Positions 11,091 through 23,450 of a DNA stretch of 64,000 bases are shown here, piece after piece. Position numbers and translations under genes: made by a program. Source of the DNA: Eutreptiella sp. 'Long Island Sound 2002'. Taxonomy: Eukaryota > Euglenozoa > Euglenophyceae > Eutreptiales > Eutreptiaceae. Where the stretch lies: positions 80,947,918 through 81,011,917 of the forward strand of contig OZ038382.1 in NCBI GenBank assembly GCA_964036045.1. The letters are read 5' to 3'. Within the stretch, counting starts at the first letter, position 1, and every line of letters begins with the position of its first letter. Below the pieces are notes generated by a model. It was not told the DNA's origin and did no database searches. It saw only the letters and a list, made by a program, of their open reading frames with translations.

Positions 11091-12242
11091 TTTTGCTAAC
11101 TTGCCGCTCTTGGTTCACGTTTTGGGTGGCAGTGGACGCTGACACCCGCGTTAGCGAGCGACGGTCCTCTATGTGTTCAATGCCTGGTCACCAGGTGGTT
11201 CTACTGTCCATGTCAGGCTTTGTGTGGGTTTCTCAGTCCTCTATTCAGTCTCAAGTGTATATTCATCCCCGGGTGTGTCACCAAATTTCTCATATGGTCC
11301 TGCAATGTATGCATGAAAGGGTTGATAACTCTTTGCCTGTGATTGATGGGCTTTCGCTTGACCTGAGTCTATCGCCGTATGCTGAAAACCGTCCGGTCGT
11401 TGCACCTTTCCTTTTTTCTCTGCAAGCGGTCATGGTGTGGGTGGTGCGGCGGGATCTGGGTTGACCTATCATGCCCGTTTTCATTTGAAGTTGCATCCGA
11501 GAGTGTTTTGGATCATTCTCCCGTGGAATATGTCCTATCCCTGTGCACAGTTGATGAGTGCACGTTGCAGTGTCCTCGACAGTCCCGCCGGGCTCTCGTG
11601 CTTTGCGGAATTCATACCGCACTAGCGCCCGTGTGGCAGGTGGTGACGGCGGGCCCACGATGGGTAGTGGCAGCGGACCAGAATTACTCAATGCCACAGA
11701 TACAATGAGCGCTTCAGCCCAGTGCATTTGGTGACCTCGAGGCAGTTTGGTGTGGTATGCAGTAGGCCCATGGGCGGAGGATCCGAGTGATTTGACCGTA
11801 AACGGGCTAGAGGCCTTCCCTAGGACCGCAGTGCGCGCTGGCACGGTCCTCACAAAACCCCCCCCACGCCACACCCGACAACGACCAACACGACCAAGCG
11901 GCAACACGCCAGTCCACCAACGGCAACACGACACCCCACCCCATAAGGATAGGCCGGACGGGGCGACGTGCGCGAGTGCGGCTCGTGGTTAGAGGTTTGG
12001 GAGAAGCAAAGGGCCGCCGTGCCCTACAATGCCTTATCGGGGAACGGCCCCGGTGAACCAGAACCAGAACCGGAGCCCAAACCAAGGCATAAAATGGTTG
12101 ACAAACACACAAGGCACCACGTAGGGGTGAACATTTTCCCAATCGACGCCCCTAACCCCCCGCAAAAAGTGCATACTTTGGTTTCATCAATGAATGTTTG
12201 GCCAAAAATTAAATATATTGGATTTAATTTGGGTCTCTAGGG
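11091..12242. other. No recognisable gene
   Basis: Several 80-125-codon frames occur in different phases (for example 11093-11464, 11379-11708 and 11747-11992), but none shows a known motif. The end (12190-12240) is another copy of the AT-rich tail module. Confidence 0.35.
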
Positions 12243-12672
12243 TAGGGCCCACGCGATGATTTCTAGGAGGGTCCACACCCCCTTAGGAATCATCGCGTGC
12301 ATTGTTGACTAGTATCGGACCCACACGATGAGTCTTAGGGGGGTCTACACCCCCTTAGGAATCATTGCGTGCCTTGTTGACTGGTACAGGACCCACCCGA
12401 CGATTCCTAGGGGGGTCCACACCCCCTTGGGAATCATTGTGTGCCTTGTAGACCAGCATAGGACCTACGGGATGATTCATAGGGGGCTCTACACCCCCCA
12501 AGGAATCCTCGCGTGCCCTGTTGACTAGTAGAGGACGCACGGGATGATTCCCAGGAGGGTCTACACCCTCCTAGGAATCGTCCCGTGCCCTCTAGAGTAG
12601 TATAGGACCCACACGATGATTCCTAGGGGGTTCTACACCACGTTAGGAATCATCTCGTGCCTTGTTGACTAG
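12243..12672. repeat. Hairpin satellite, short array (6 units)
   Basis: Six units of about 72 bp, each with GATGATTCCTAGGGGGGTCT, a short loop, and the near-reverse complement ACCCCCTTAGGAATCATCGC. Units start near 12254, 12326, 12398, 12470, 12543 and 12614. Same family as the large array at 35.6-38.6 kb. Confidence 0.95.
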
Positions 12673-13356
12673 AATAGCCCCTGGTAAACGCCAGAAGACC
12701 CAATCTTGTTCTAGGCTAGACGGCGCTAGAGTGGCTAGAACGAAAAAAAGACGGGCTTACCCCCTCCCCGTGGAGGTAGGGGGGGGGGGGCTTTGGGGGT
12801 TTCAACGTGGACCCCCCTATCCGTACTCGGGGGGCCATGCTTCGTTTTTCAGAATTTCAGTGTTTTCACCTGATTTCAGAGTGTAAAAAATTTTCGTTGT
12901 AGCGACGTTCTAGTGACGTTCTAGCTAGAAGGTCGCTAGAACGTTCTAGCCTAGAACACAACCAGAACAAAAACATTCATGCATGTGTCCCATCTAAGGG
13001 ACACGAAAGTGGGCGTGGGGTGGAGGGGTGATAAACATACACTAATGAAAACCAACACACTTGGCGCATGCTTAGGCATATGGGCCCCCCCCTTCCCGCC
13101 CACACACACTTTGGCACAGGTACATGCACAACACAACACACAGCACGAGATGTCACGGGGGGGGGGGGGCGGCAAGAGGTCGAACACAAGCACCGCACAA
13201 ACACCCCCGGAGTGACCATTGTAAAACACGATACAAGAGCAACGCGGCAGACAGGCATAGAAAAATATATTACCATACCACATGTAGAATAAGTTTCAAA
13301 GTGTCATAGAGCTATTATGTCACACAAAGGGGGGCAAAATGGGTAATTGTGAAGTT
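12673..13356. other. Non-coding, TTCTAG-rich, poly-G runs
   Basis: Holds ACCCAATCTTGTTCTAG at about 12699, found reverse-complemented at about 35550 next to the big satellite. It also has clustered GTTCTAG/CTAGAAC words (about 12900-12955), a G-run near 12780, and a segment (about 13110-13215) duplicated at about 14050-14135. No gene recognised. Confidence 0.5.
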
Positions 13357-13520
13357 CTGGGCTCTGCAGAGCCCAGCCAACAGGGAAACCCTGATAAGCA
13401 CCCCTCAAGTACCAAGTTTATGAATGTTGGGCTGTGCAGAGCCCAGCCAACAGGGAAACCCTGATAAGCACCCCTCAAGTACCAAGTTTATGAATGTTGG
13501 GCTTTGCAGAGCCTAGGTTG
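13357..13520. repeat. 70-bp tandem duplication carrying CTGCAG-centred palindromes
   Basis: CTGGGCTCTGCAGAGCCCAG (13357-13376) is a perfect 20-bp palindrome. The following 70 bp, including a second small palindrome CAGGGAAACCCTG, is repeated almost exactly from 13431. A third partial copy starts at 13501. Confidence 0.95.
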
Positions 13521-13806
13521 TTGTAAAATCCTAATATAGGCCTTGTTTCGGCAATTCCATCTAGATTATGTGATGCCTGGTGTGGCACGCGTCTTTGATC
13601 ATTGCCCACCGGTAATGTATGTAGGAGTTGTATCCTTGATTCCTCTTACTGCTGACCTATTCGGGGACAATGTTTAGGCTGAATATGTTAGAGTGTCGGC
13701 GACAGCATACCACTTAACCCAGCGCCATGTAGCGTGGCCACTTGACCATTGTATACATGAGCCAAGTGTTGTACCGGGGGTAGGTACAAAGGGTATAACT
13801 TGTAAC

Positions 13807-13895
13807 CTGGGCTCTGCAGAGCCCGGATATCTAAAATGTGTAATATTGGGGCCTAAAATGACTTACACAGCTGGTCTGGGCTCTGCAGAGCCCAG
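13807..13895. repeat. Pair of CTGCAG-centred palindromes
   Basis: Copies of the 20-bp palindrome at 13807-13826 (last bases altered) and 13876-13895 (perfect), start-to-start distance 69 bp. AGGGGGCACTATGG follows at about 13977 and recurs at about 35350, downstream of another palindrome cluster. Confidence 0.9.
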
Positions 13896-14150
13896 CCGGA
13901 TGCAAAAATACAAATTTGCACCCCTATTTTACCATCCGCAAAACACCACCCATCGACCCTTTTTTCGCTAAAAAAATAGGGGGCACTATGGTCCTCCTAA
14001 GTACGCATATCCCCCCCCCCTAGCATATACACAGTTTTGCAAAAGCATCTGCCCAACACAACACACAACATACAATGTCAAGGGTGGGGAGAGTGGGGAA
14101 GAGGTCAAACACAAGCACCGCACAAACACACCCTCAGTGTTGAGCTATCA

Positions 14151-15485
14151 CCCCCCCTTTCCATGTTGTGGTCTGGGTTGTGGGGCCCCTGCTTGTTGTT
14201 CTTAAGGTAAGGGAGGGTATCCACTTCCTCTTCGCAGGTGTGCTGCTTGTTTTGATTGGGGTGAAGAAACGGGTACATAGTGGAACCAAGAGGTAGGTGT
14301 GTTACTCCTTCCCTCCTCCCTGCCATGTGTGTCTGTGGCATGCGGTTGCGTAGTGTATAGATCCCCCGTTCCCACCATCCCTCCCCCCCCCCACAGCTGG
14401 GCTATGTAGTGTTCTGTACGGCTCATTGGCATGCTTTGTCCCCCCTCATCCCAGCTTATGGACCCCCCCCCCCCCCCGTGTGCACTGGTACCTGGCTTGT
14501 TGGTTGGTTGGTTGTTGGATTTCGGGTTGCTTGGTTGGTTGTTGCGTTGATTGGTTGGTTGTTGGTTGATTGGTTGTGGCACAGCTGAGTTTGACTCGTT
14601 GGTTGGTTGGTTGGTTGGTTGGTTGGTTGTTGGCTAGTTGCTGGGGTGTATGTGTGTGTATTGTCTGGACACATGCTGTGTGGTGTTGTTGCACAGTGTG
14701 TCTGTGTGTAAGCATGCCTGTGCAGCCAATGCAAGGGTCTTTGGGGGGGTTGTGCACATTACATCTCGGCGTTCTAGCGGCGTTCTAGCGAGATGCTCTA
14801 GCAACGTTCTAGGGAGCGAAGCGGCGCCGCTAGAACGGGCTAGAACGGCACTAGAACGCCTCTCTAGAACGTCGCTAGAACGCCAAAATGAAATGTGAAC
14901 AACCCCCCCCCCCCCCAAGGACCTTTGCAATCGCTACACAGACATGCTTACACACAGACACACTGTGCAACAACACCGCGCAACACCACCACACAGCACG
15001 TGTCCAGGCAACACACACACATACACCCCACCCAACACCATCTACAATGCTACAGCACCTGTGCACACACCCCAGCAACTAGCCAACAAGCAACGAACCA
15101 TGCAACCAACCAACCAAACAAAAAACAAGCCAAACTCAGCTGCCCAAGAACCCATCCACCAACAACCAACCAACGAACCCAACAACCAACCAAGCAACCC
15201 GAACACCAATAGCCAGGTACCAGTGCACACAGGGGGGGGGGGGGTTGCATGACCTAGGAGGAGGGGGGACAAAGCAGTATACACTAGGCAACCCCATACC
15301 ACACACCAACATGGCAGGGAGGAGGGAAGAAGTAACACACCTACCTCTTGGTGTCACTGTGTACCCACTTCTTCACCCCAATCAAAAAAACCACCACACC
15401 TGCAAAGAGGAAATGGATACCCTCCCTAACCTTAGGCAAAACAAGCGGGGGCCCCACAAGCCAAACCACAACATGGAAAGGGGGG
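14151..15485. repeat. 1.3-kb foldback, arms about 660 bp
   Basis: The left arm (14151-14820) and the reverse complement of the right arm (14831-15485) align over almost their whole length. Shared landmarks are CCCTTTCCATGTTGTGG at the outer ends, GGAGGGTATCCA, AAGAGGTAGGTGTGTTAC, GTGCACTGGTACCTGGC, TTGGTTGG runs, CAGTGTGTCTGTGTGTAAGC, and GTTCTAGCG words near the centre. The centre is GCGGCGCCGC (14821-14830). Arms differ by point changes and small indels. No transposase frame inside. Transcription would give a hairpin RNA of more than 600 bp. Confidence 0.9.
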
Positions 15486-15788
15486 CGGGGCACCGTCGTA
15501 TTGTGTAAGTATGACAGTCGGTACCCATTGAGGAGTGCGATACAACAAGCCTTAGACTGCTTGCACGCAAGTGTAGTGGAAGCTCGGTGAGATAATGTTT
15601 CTATTGTTGTGGTGCGTCTGATTATATGGGAGTTTCAGGACACATTGATCGCCACATACCCTAATCTATTGCAGTTAACTTTTATGCATATTGTGCAGTG
15701 CTCGTACATTTACTATCTCGTCATATGTCCCACATGTAACATGCTATCTTCTTTTTACAACAGCCATGGCTGATTTTTCACATGCTAG
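15486..15788. other. Non-coding spacer
   Basis: About 300 bp between the foldback and the next open frame, mixed composition. A short ATG frame (15766-15846) has no recognisable content. Confidence 0.35.
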
Positions 15789-16478
15789 ACGTACGGAGGT
15801 GGATGTACCGGTTCCGGCCAGGAGACCGAAGGAGATGAGGTTGTAGGACCTGTGCCCTTACCGGTCCCATCGACCGGTGAAACAGCAGCGCGTGCTGCAG
15901 CTACGCTTGCCTTGCAAGAGGCGATTGTGTTTACGGGGTTAGCACCCCCATCCCCACCGCGGCCAGCAAAGCTTGTCCCCAAGGACCAACCAACCCCACC
16001 AAAGGCCACCCTCAATGACCCATTGACTCCAAAGACAATGCAGTTGCTGAGGGACAACGGCGGTGACCAGGCACGATGGTTCGTGCAGTACATCTGGGGG
16101 CTTTGTGCACGGTTCCGTTTTGCATAGCGGAACCCAAGGCGCAACCCCCTCGGCACATGGCAACAAGGGGATCGGATATGCCGATCCCATTTTTTGTCAC
16201 GCAGCGAGGAGCGGGCTACATTGATCCTGGATACACTAAATCCAGAATCACGACCACCTGTTGAGTCGTCTTCCCATCCCCGTATCCCACCTCCTCGGCC
16301 ACTTCCTTCCCCGGATACCGACCAACCCACACTTACACAGATTGATCAGCACAACTCCGATCGCCGGCACCTAAGGTCCCTTCCATCACCGGTGGAAGCA
16401 GAGCACACGGGTGGGCAGGCAAAATACAGCCAGTTGCCACCGGTGCCTGTACCACATAGAAGCACCCCCTTGCCTTGA
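15789..16478 (+). CDS. Pro/Ser-rich open frame with one in-frame TAG
   Basis: Frame 3 is open from 15789 to TAG 16125-16127 (with ALQEAIVFTGLAPPSPP and LLRDNGGDQARWFVQYIWG). The same frame then continues to TGA at 16476-16478 through a Pro/Ser/Arg-rich stretch. It sits about 0.7 kb upstream of A1 in the same orientation and could be an N-terminal extension or a separate small gene. No domain recognised. The region to 16866 has a further low-complexity frame of no clear identity. Confidence 0.3.
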
Positions 16479-16866
16479 GTCACATTTCAATCACCTCCAG
16501 CGGTAGGCGATCAGTCAGCGCCCCGCTGCCCCTCTTTGTCAATGCACTACCCCAAAGGAGTTCCCTCCTGCATCTGCGTCGGCGCACTTCTCTGTTGCCC
16601 ACTGCCGCTATTGTGGACAACCGACATACCCTAAGGTACTCACTGATGCCACATGTGCATGTAGGATTGTCGCCGGGTATGGCTCCATCTGCGTCTCCAC
16701 AACCATCTACTATCCCGGTAATGAGGGATGGTCGGTATCGGTCACGGTGGTCATTACTACCTGATATGCCCCCGGCCAAACACCGAAAAACTCTGGGATG
16801 CATTAAGTGTTTGATCTAGTTCCCAAATGTGTGATATGCACCCCATAATCATCACTTTTTGGGACC

Positions 16867-17014
16867 CTGGGCTCTGCAGCGCCCAGCTAGCGCCAAATGC
16901 TACTTTTACCCCTTCTCGATTACTTGCTCCTGGCCCGTCGCTCCCTGTGGCCCCTCTGTCTATTACACGGCCCGCCATTACTAATTTCGGGACGCTTGGC
17001 TCTGCAGAGCCCAG
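16867..17014. repeat. Pair of CTGCAG-centred palindromes upstream of A1
   Basis: CTGGGCTCTGCAGCGCCCAG at 16867-16886 and a close variant at 16995-17014, 128 bp apart, just before the A1 coding region. Confidence 0.9.
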
Positions 17015-17139
17015 CTTTTTCTAGCAACCTAATTTCATGTGTTGTGTGCATGCTACCCGCAATGCAAGCCCGTACTTCTCTTACCTCACGTGTAAATTCA
17101 GCTCCCACTATGCACGGTATGTGCTAGTCTACGCCTCTA

Positions 17140-19251
17140 GTGTCTTGTTTTGGTTACCACCTTTTCCTGTTGTGCCACCCAGACTGTCTTATCACTATGG
17201 CACCGGTTTCTATGGCGTTGCATGTCAGCTACATGCGGTCTCTGTGTACGAAGGAATGGCGCACTGGTCGCCAAATGATATTGTCGGCTGTGCGCCATGG
17301 TGTGGCGAAGGAATTCGTAAAATTCTATGCGGGTCTACGTGTCAACAAGCGGTCCCACATTACGCTCGACCGCATTCACAAGGTGTTGGCACGAAACCAA
17401 TGGCCGCGTTGGCTAACTAATTTTTCCAAGGAGGCCTATTATGTATGGCTGGGTATGCGTCGCATGGCGTTGCCACAAGCGGCCGTCCCCAGTGGTGAGA
17501 GCACCATTGCTGTCATGCGGGCAGACAGCCGCAAGCTGGTGCTCGCAGGTCTCACCAAGCCATCCCGGTTGTCTGTTGCAGACCAGGGGGCGTTGCAGTT
17601 CCGGAAACTGTGGCATAGCATTGCTCGCCGTGATATTGTGGTGTGGCTGGACAACTGGTGGCAATCCAAGCTTCGGGCCAATCCGGTGAAACCCAATGTC
17701 TGTCTAGATGTGACCGCCATAGCGGTGTTGCACACAACCCCCCTTCCCCATTTTCTTGGTCACCCGAGTCTGCGTGACCTAGTGGACCGGGTGGACACAG
17801 CGGCCATGGTAGTTGTTCAATAGCAGAGAGAAATGCTGAAGGTGTGCACTGATATGTGCAGCGCACCCATTTCTCGGAGAACCATCCGTGCCCCCCTCGA
17901 TATTGCCCGGGAGGCTGGTAGACAGCAACTCTTTTGGAAGCCATTTGGCATATATGAGTCTTGTACAGGTAAGAACCAAGATCTCCTGGATCTCCTCGAT
18001 ATGCTACGCACTACCCAACGGCATTGTCAGAACCCCATGGCATTGCTGGTTGATTGCAACATCCACTACCGGGTGCTCAAAAGTTTGTACTCTATAGCAA
18101 CCATTGACTGGAATTTCCGGATTGGTTGCGGGGTATCTCGTTGATTTACGGCGTGTGGCACCCCTACAAACATGTTTGCAATATCATTTGGCGTAAATTC
18201 TTTTCTCCGTTTTCGTATATCACCGCTTCCGTGTTTGGGGCCGGTGCGCGCATATATAACCACCCCAAACTTATTGTCATAGAGAAAACTATCGCTCCGC
18301 TCCTTCTCGCAGCCCCAGACATAGGGACACAACTTCGACGGTAAATTACCATGTTTGAGGGACGCGCCGACTGAGCAGCCCTAAACACATGATGGGTGCC
18401 GCATCCTTCAGGGCTTGAAATCCCTCCTGAATTGTTACGTCCCAGCCATCTTTGTAGTGGGACACTTATTGCGCAATTGCACTTGGGCTGAGCGCGCAGA
18501 CGGGACTGGTATAGCGCTGCGTGGGTCTACCTGTTGACCTTGCCGGTCCAGCTGCAGCAAAAGTGGACTATGTCCGCACCATATGTTGCGCACTTCTGTA
18601 CAATACACAATGGCACGACGACACGCCTGGTGCCGCCCATGTGGAGGAATGTTGTGAGGCCCTGCTGGCAAAATTGCGGGCACGGTGCAAGCAACACTCC
18701 GACAAGCACACGGCGGATGAGGGTGGTGACCTATTCCGCACCATGCCCCTCCGTCAGCAGGCACGTTCAACGGAGGCACTCTCCGAAACTGTGTGTGTAG
18801 AGGTGCGTGACAGGGTATGGGCACTCATGCGTGGTGCAAGACGGGGGGAGCATCCAACTGTGCGATGGTCCTCGGGTCCAGTTAGTGTGGTTGAGGCAGA
18901 AACAGACACAACGTACGTGTTCCCCGAAAAGGGAACCGGGGGTGCCCTAACGGTTCTGTTTATGAAATCTATTCTAAAGCGCTTTCTGCGCACCCTGGTA
19001 GGTGGACAAGGGCTCCGCGATGATGCCATGCATTTCATACGTCAACATATCCCACTTAGGCCACCTGTGAACCGCCGCGAGGCCCGGGCAGCTGTAGAAA
19101 CAGTTGGGTTCATACCAATTGCAATGGAGCACATTGTTCCCCCAGTGCCAAATGCAATGTTCATTGATCATGTGCGTGCCCCCCCGGAGGATGGCGTACC
19201 TGTGATCCGGGCCACGGATGCTCTAGATGTTGATGCCCTGGCTGATGGCCT
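17140..19251 (+). pseudogene. Family A copy A1: DDE-like transposase relic
   Basis: Frame 1 runs from about 17140 with an N-terminal basic region, then VVWLDNWW (first Asp-Asn), CLDVTAIAVLHTTPLPHFLG, a TAG at 17821-17823, APLDIAREAG, and LLVDCNIHYRVLKSLYSI (second Asp). A frameshift near 18125 moves to frame 3 with YGVWHPYKH. Further shifts lead to a piece matching the A2 YGYIPALFIIG region and to frame 2 from 18521: AAKVDYVRTI, then AHVEECCEALL (conserved Glu pair) and a long C-terminal region collinear with A2. The same order of motifs occurs in A2 and, up to WHP, in A4. At least three frameshifts and one stop make this copy non-functional. The next element begins in another frame at about 19252. 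Confidence 0.6.
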
Positions 19252-22227
19252 GTGGTATTGCGCCATGAGTTTGGTCTGGATGCAGCCGGTGTTCTGTTGT
19301 GTTGTATCAATGAAGCGTCGAGCAAGGGGGAGCATTGGTTGACTGATTCCACAGCGGTAAGAGATAGCCTTGTCACAGCGCACGCGGAGAAAGGAGTGCT
19401 GTGGTCGCGTTTTAGCCATACCCCCCATACAAACCATGTCTGTGTACCCCCCATGTGGGCCTGCCGATATGTCATACAGACCCTAGGCACCACCTGTGTC
19501 TGGAACCACCCAAAGGCTTTATGTTCTGCTACACACATGTCAGTCAATCCCCCGTGGCGCGATCTTTCCACTTGCTGTGAACCCACTGTGGTAGACTACG
19601 TCTATTCCGATGTGCAACAGTCCCTTGATGTGTATTCAGCGCAGTGGGTGTGGTGTCTAACGGAGGGGTCCGCAAGTGACTCCCTGTCATGTGTCGCTTC
19701 TGCGTCTTTCTCTGGTACGACTTGGTATCTACATGCCACATGTCAGGCTCTTGAAAAAGTCACCCTGCTACCAAAACTGCGTATTTATACCCATTTCAAG
19801 AACCAGCACAAAGGGCGTTGCAGTCTGTGGTCACCGTCAGAGTACTAGCAATTGTTATGCAACAGCTACAACCAAGCCATACAACACGCCGATAATGAAA
19901 GCAACTTGGGTCGCTGGGCTGAACTGCTTGAGTTCCGAATCCCCCATCTTCCTTTCAATCGAGAACCGTTGCTGCGGATGATCCGGGCAGCATCACACAT
20001 CCACACATGGTCCCTTTCCACACCAGTGCACGGGCATGTCATTTATGTCATTTTTCGCGTCCATCTGTTTTGCCTGTATGTCGGCCGGACAGAGTGTGCA
20101 CTTGTCCAGCGCCTCTGAAAACATTGGACTACTGCACGGTCTGGCTCCGAGGACCGCCCTTTTTATAACATGCTGCTACGCACAGGCATCCACCACTGGA
20201 CCATTGCACCCCTGCAGTGTACTACGTGTGAAATGACAGCCTGTTTCCTGGAACGTGCCTGGTGGTTCAAGTGGCGGAAGTGGGCATTAAATGCTTGCGC
20301 CCCTGCAATTCCTGCTGCAACTGACACTGCTGCGCCACCCACGCAACACAGTAAACGGCTGGGTACGGTTTTGCGCCGACTACATTCTGCCCGCATTGAC
20401 CGGGATTTCGCACAAATACATTTTTTACAAAAACAAGTGGCTGCCATATCCTCTGGGCTCGACATTCCTTTTGTTCCGGCTCCGGTTGTTAAAGTCCCCG
20501 ACCTGACAGGGCAACAGAAGGGTGCTGTAAGTGCTGTTGTCCGTGGCATGATTAAAGGAATGCCAGTACCGCGGTGGCAGCGACAGGCAGTGCAAGCGTC
20601 CATCCGTGTTGTGCGTACTGTGCCACACACACTGCGTAAAGTCGTTGAAAAACACTAGAACAAGAATGCCTGGGACGCTGACAGGCCAGAGTGTTGCTAC
20701 AATGAGCAACATAGAAAGATTTGGGAGGCAGTAGGACGAGTCACTACCATTGAGGGGCATTTTGCTCTGTTACCTGTAGCTCTGCAGCACCAGGGGGCAG
20801 TTGTTCGATCATGGGACCCAATACCGCAGCATGGTCAGAAGTCAAGGTCTGATTGCATCAGTGACCTGGAACGACTTGCGTCTGCACTGCACACACACAT
20901 GTCAGACACAGACAAGACATTACCACGTGCCATGTTCACTAAGTGCGCATATGTTAGGATTGTGGACAACCACTCCTCAGCCATGTGGGCTTTTTGCAAG
21001 CAGTGGGCCTGGGACCAACACATTAAATTCGTCACAGATGAGGGGTGCGCCAGGGTCGCTGAAACCCCTGACCAAGTCAAGAAACGGCTCAAGGCAGGGG
21101 GGTGGAAAGCAGGAACGAGTGCCAGAGTTTCTTTGATGTATTTACTTGGAAAAGCCGAAGCAATGGGGAAAGAGGCCATGCTGTGGCGACCCATTGCGGC
21201 GGCTAGTCGCCCCCTCGTCACCCGGCACACCCTGCGTATAGCTGCACGCGCGTTCACACGCTTTCTGCGTGCGTTGCGTGAGTCGGTGACCGCGTCCATG
21301 CTGGTTCTGCGTGTAACGGACGTTGCACCGTGGGTGCGCACGCTCAGCCAGTGGGGAGCCACGTGTGTGGGAGAAGCTGACTGTAAAGAACAGTTCAATA
21401 GGATTAAACCGAAAGTCACCGTGACGGAGCTGCGGGAGGCATCACAGTTTCTGTACCACAACAAACGGTGGGGTGCAGAAAGTATTGTATGGAGTATCCA
21501 CCGCGATTGTAAAGAGTTGGACCGTGCAGGTCGTGCCGCGTCGTCTGCCTTCTAGCATTTTTCACATGAGGAATTACAGAATTGGTACGGGTATGGGGAC
21601 CATCATTGCACAGCCCGTGGGCAGTGAGCATGCGGCACCTTTCGAATATATTCACAGGTTCTCTAGTAAACTCTTTACCTTTTAATTTTTCGTGGGCGTG
21701 CTTGCTGCTGAGTATCAGCGCGTGGATGCAGCTGGCGCACCTTTGTGACCATGCAACACCCACAGTTTTACGCGCCATGAAGGGTGCCATTCATCAGGTA
21801 TGCAGTAGGGGACCCTGGTGTGTGGATGCCACGATTTCATGGGCGGTACTACAGGCACGCAACTTGCCGACGTCCCCAAAATGTTCTGCGCATTTGTTAC
21901 AGAACTAGCTTGAGCGAGAAGCTTTTTGGTGTGAGGGAAACTATGTGTCATGGCACGCTCCACACAGTTGTGAATGCTCTGCGACATGTGCTCCCTGGGA
22001 TAGCGATTTCAATGTCCTGGCTGATATATAATGTGACAGGCGACAGAAAACCAGATGACTGGGGGGGGGGGGGTGTTATTTGTGTGAGCCACGGATTCCG
22101 TATGGTATGCATATATCTGAGTTGCTATTTTTTACCCTGTGTGTGCTTGGCGGCCAGTGATACCGCTGCAGCACTGGGGGGTTGTGCTTCAGTGCCCAAG
22201 TGCCTGCACATTGTGACTGATTCATAA
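19252..22227 (+). pseudogene. Penelope-like retroelement: GIY-YIG nuclease followed by reverse transcriptase
   Basis: Frame 1 is open from 19252 to 21555 except for TAG 19846, TGA 20116 and TAG 20656. A GIY-YIG domain is visible: HVIYVI (20035) and LYVGRTECALVQRL (from 20074), then KHW, FYNMLLRTGIHHWTIAPLQ, and a Glu followed by AWWFKWRKWALN. About 800 bp later comes a reverse transcriptase start: WRPIAAASRPLVTRHTLRIA, then GEADCKEQFNRIKP (motif A, Asp at 21379). After TAG 21553 the remaining RT is in pieces: an LLSISAW/AEYQR-like stretch near 21700 and IRYAVGDPGVWM near 21800, where motif C (RYxDD) would be, broken by an insertion. In canonical Penelope elements GIY-YIG follows RT; here it precedes it, as described for the permuted Naiad/Chlamys clade. 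It lies between A1 and B1. Confidence 0.6.
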
Positions 22228-22429
22228 GATAGAGTCGCGGTGTCATCTGACACCGTGATCTCTGTAGGTCAAGTCGATTTCAGTCACGTTCCAGTACGTG
22301 GTGAGCGACTGCTGCTGTTCCTTGTTGCACATCTCTCACCAGACCGAAAGGCGCCTATGGTACCACTGATGAGGCTTTTGTTTTGATTCTGCTCGTCTGC
22401 TTGTCCCAACCAGACAGCAACTCAAACAG

Positions 22430-22930
22430 ACTCCATACGGGGGGTGGCAATGCAGACCCCCCCCTAAGACAGGCCAATCTGTTGTCTACACCCCTGTTAT
22501 TGCTGTACCCAAATGTCTGGGCTCTGCACAGCCCACTTTTCTCCGCCACTCAGCCCACTTTTCTCCGCCACTCAGTTTTCAGGGGTTGTATTACTGGTTT
22601 TTGACACTCTGGGCTCTGCAAAGCGCAGCCTGTCACCACTGCCGGATAGGTACCCCAATCTGGTCATTTTCTTTTGCTTTCTTGTTGCTTTGACCGAATA
22701 GACTCAAAGTGATCATGGAGGGGGGTGGCAATGTAAACCCCCCCAGACATCCCAATTTGATGTGTACACCCCTGTTATTGCTGTACGGCAAGTGTCTGGG
22801 CTCTACAGAGCCCAGCTTTGCCTGGCAGTGAGTTTTGAGGGGTTGTATTACTGGTTGTTGTTACTCTGGGTCCTGCAGAGCCCAGCCTGTCACAACTGCC
22901 CGATATGTACCCCCTTCTGGTCATTTGCTG
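22430..22930. repeat. Tandem duplication (about 280 bp), each unit with two CTGCAG-type palindromes
   Basis: The segment starting GGGGGTGGCAATG near 22440 recurs near 22721. Each copy contains TACACCCCTGTTATTGCTGTAC, then a palindrome (22517-22536 and 22796-22815), AGGGGTTGTATTACTGGTT, and a second palindrome (22609-22628 and 22866-22885). One 24-bp sub-block is further duplicated in the first copy. DNA from 22930 to 23450 shows no gene. Confidence 0.85.
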
Positions 22931-23450
22931 TTCCTTTCTTAGGGCTGGGCCACTCGTGGACCATGCCATCTTCGTGCTTTGATGTGTGCACACCTCTCCA
23001 TGCTTTCGGATTGTAGTGTGCACCCGCTGCGTCAGCCTGTGTGACCCTCGAAGAGGTGTGCCTGGCAATGCTGTACTGATACACTGTTACAATGACTGAA
23101 GAGAAATTGCCACAAGCAGGTTTGGCTCTGGTGTTGCAGGCCATCCGGACAGGCCCAATTTTATTGTTGCTCCATACCTCTGTCAACGAGGGACATTTTA
23201 GTGGGCCTGTTTGATGCTGTAAGCATCAACGTGCCCTGGACATTGAATTTCAGATGCCTCTGCAGTGATTAGCTGCTTGGAAGACAGTTTTGGTTATTTC
23301 AACCCCTGTGGGTGCCAATTTGAATGCTTTGATCGCACTAATTTGCTGTCCAAATCTGCCTTTTGCCCTCATTGATGCTTTGAACTGTGTGATTGTTGTG
23401 CTTTTTTTGGTGACCTGATTTGTCTTGTAAAGTCCGTGTGTTTCTGGAAC

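Noticed and set aside
15042-15338. Hydrophobic Trp/Leu/Val-rich minus-strand frames in the foldback (membrane protein look-alikes)
   Set aside because: They are readings of TTGGTTGG-type repeats present in both arms, with no conservation of frame between arms.
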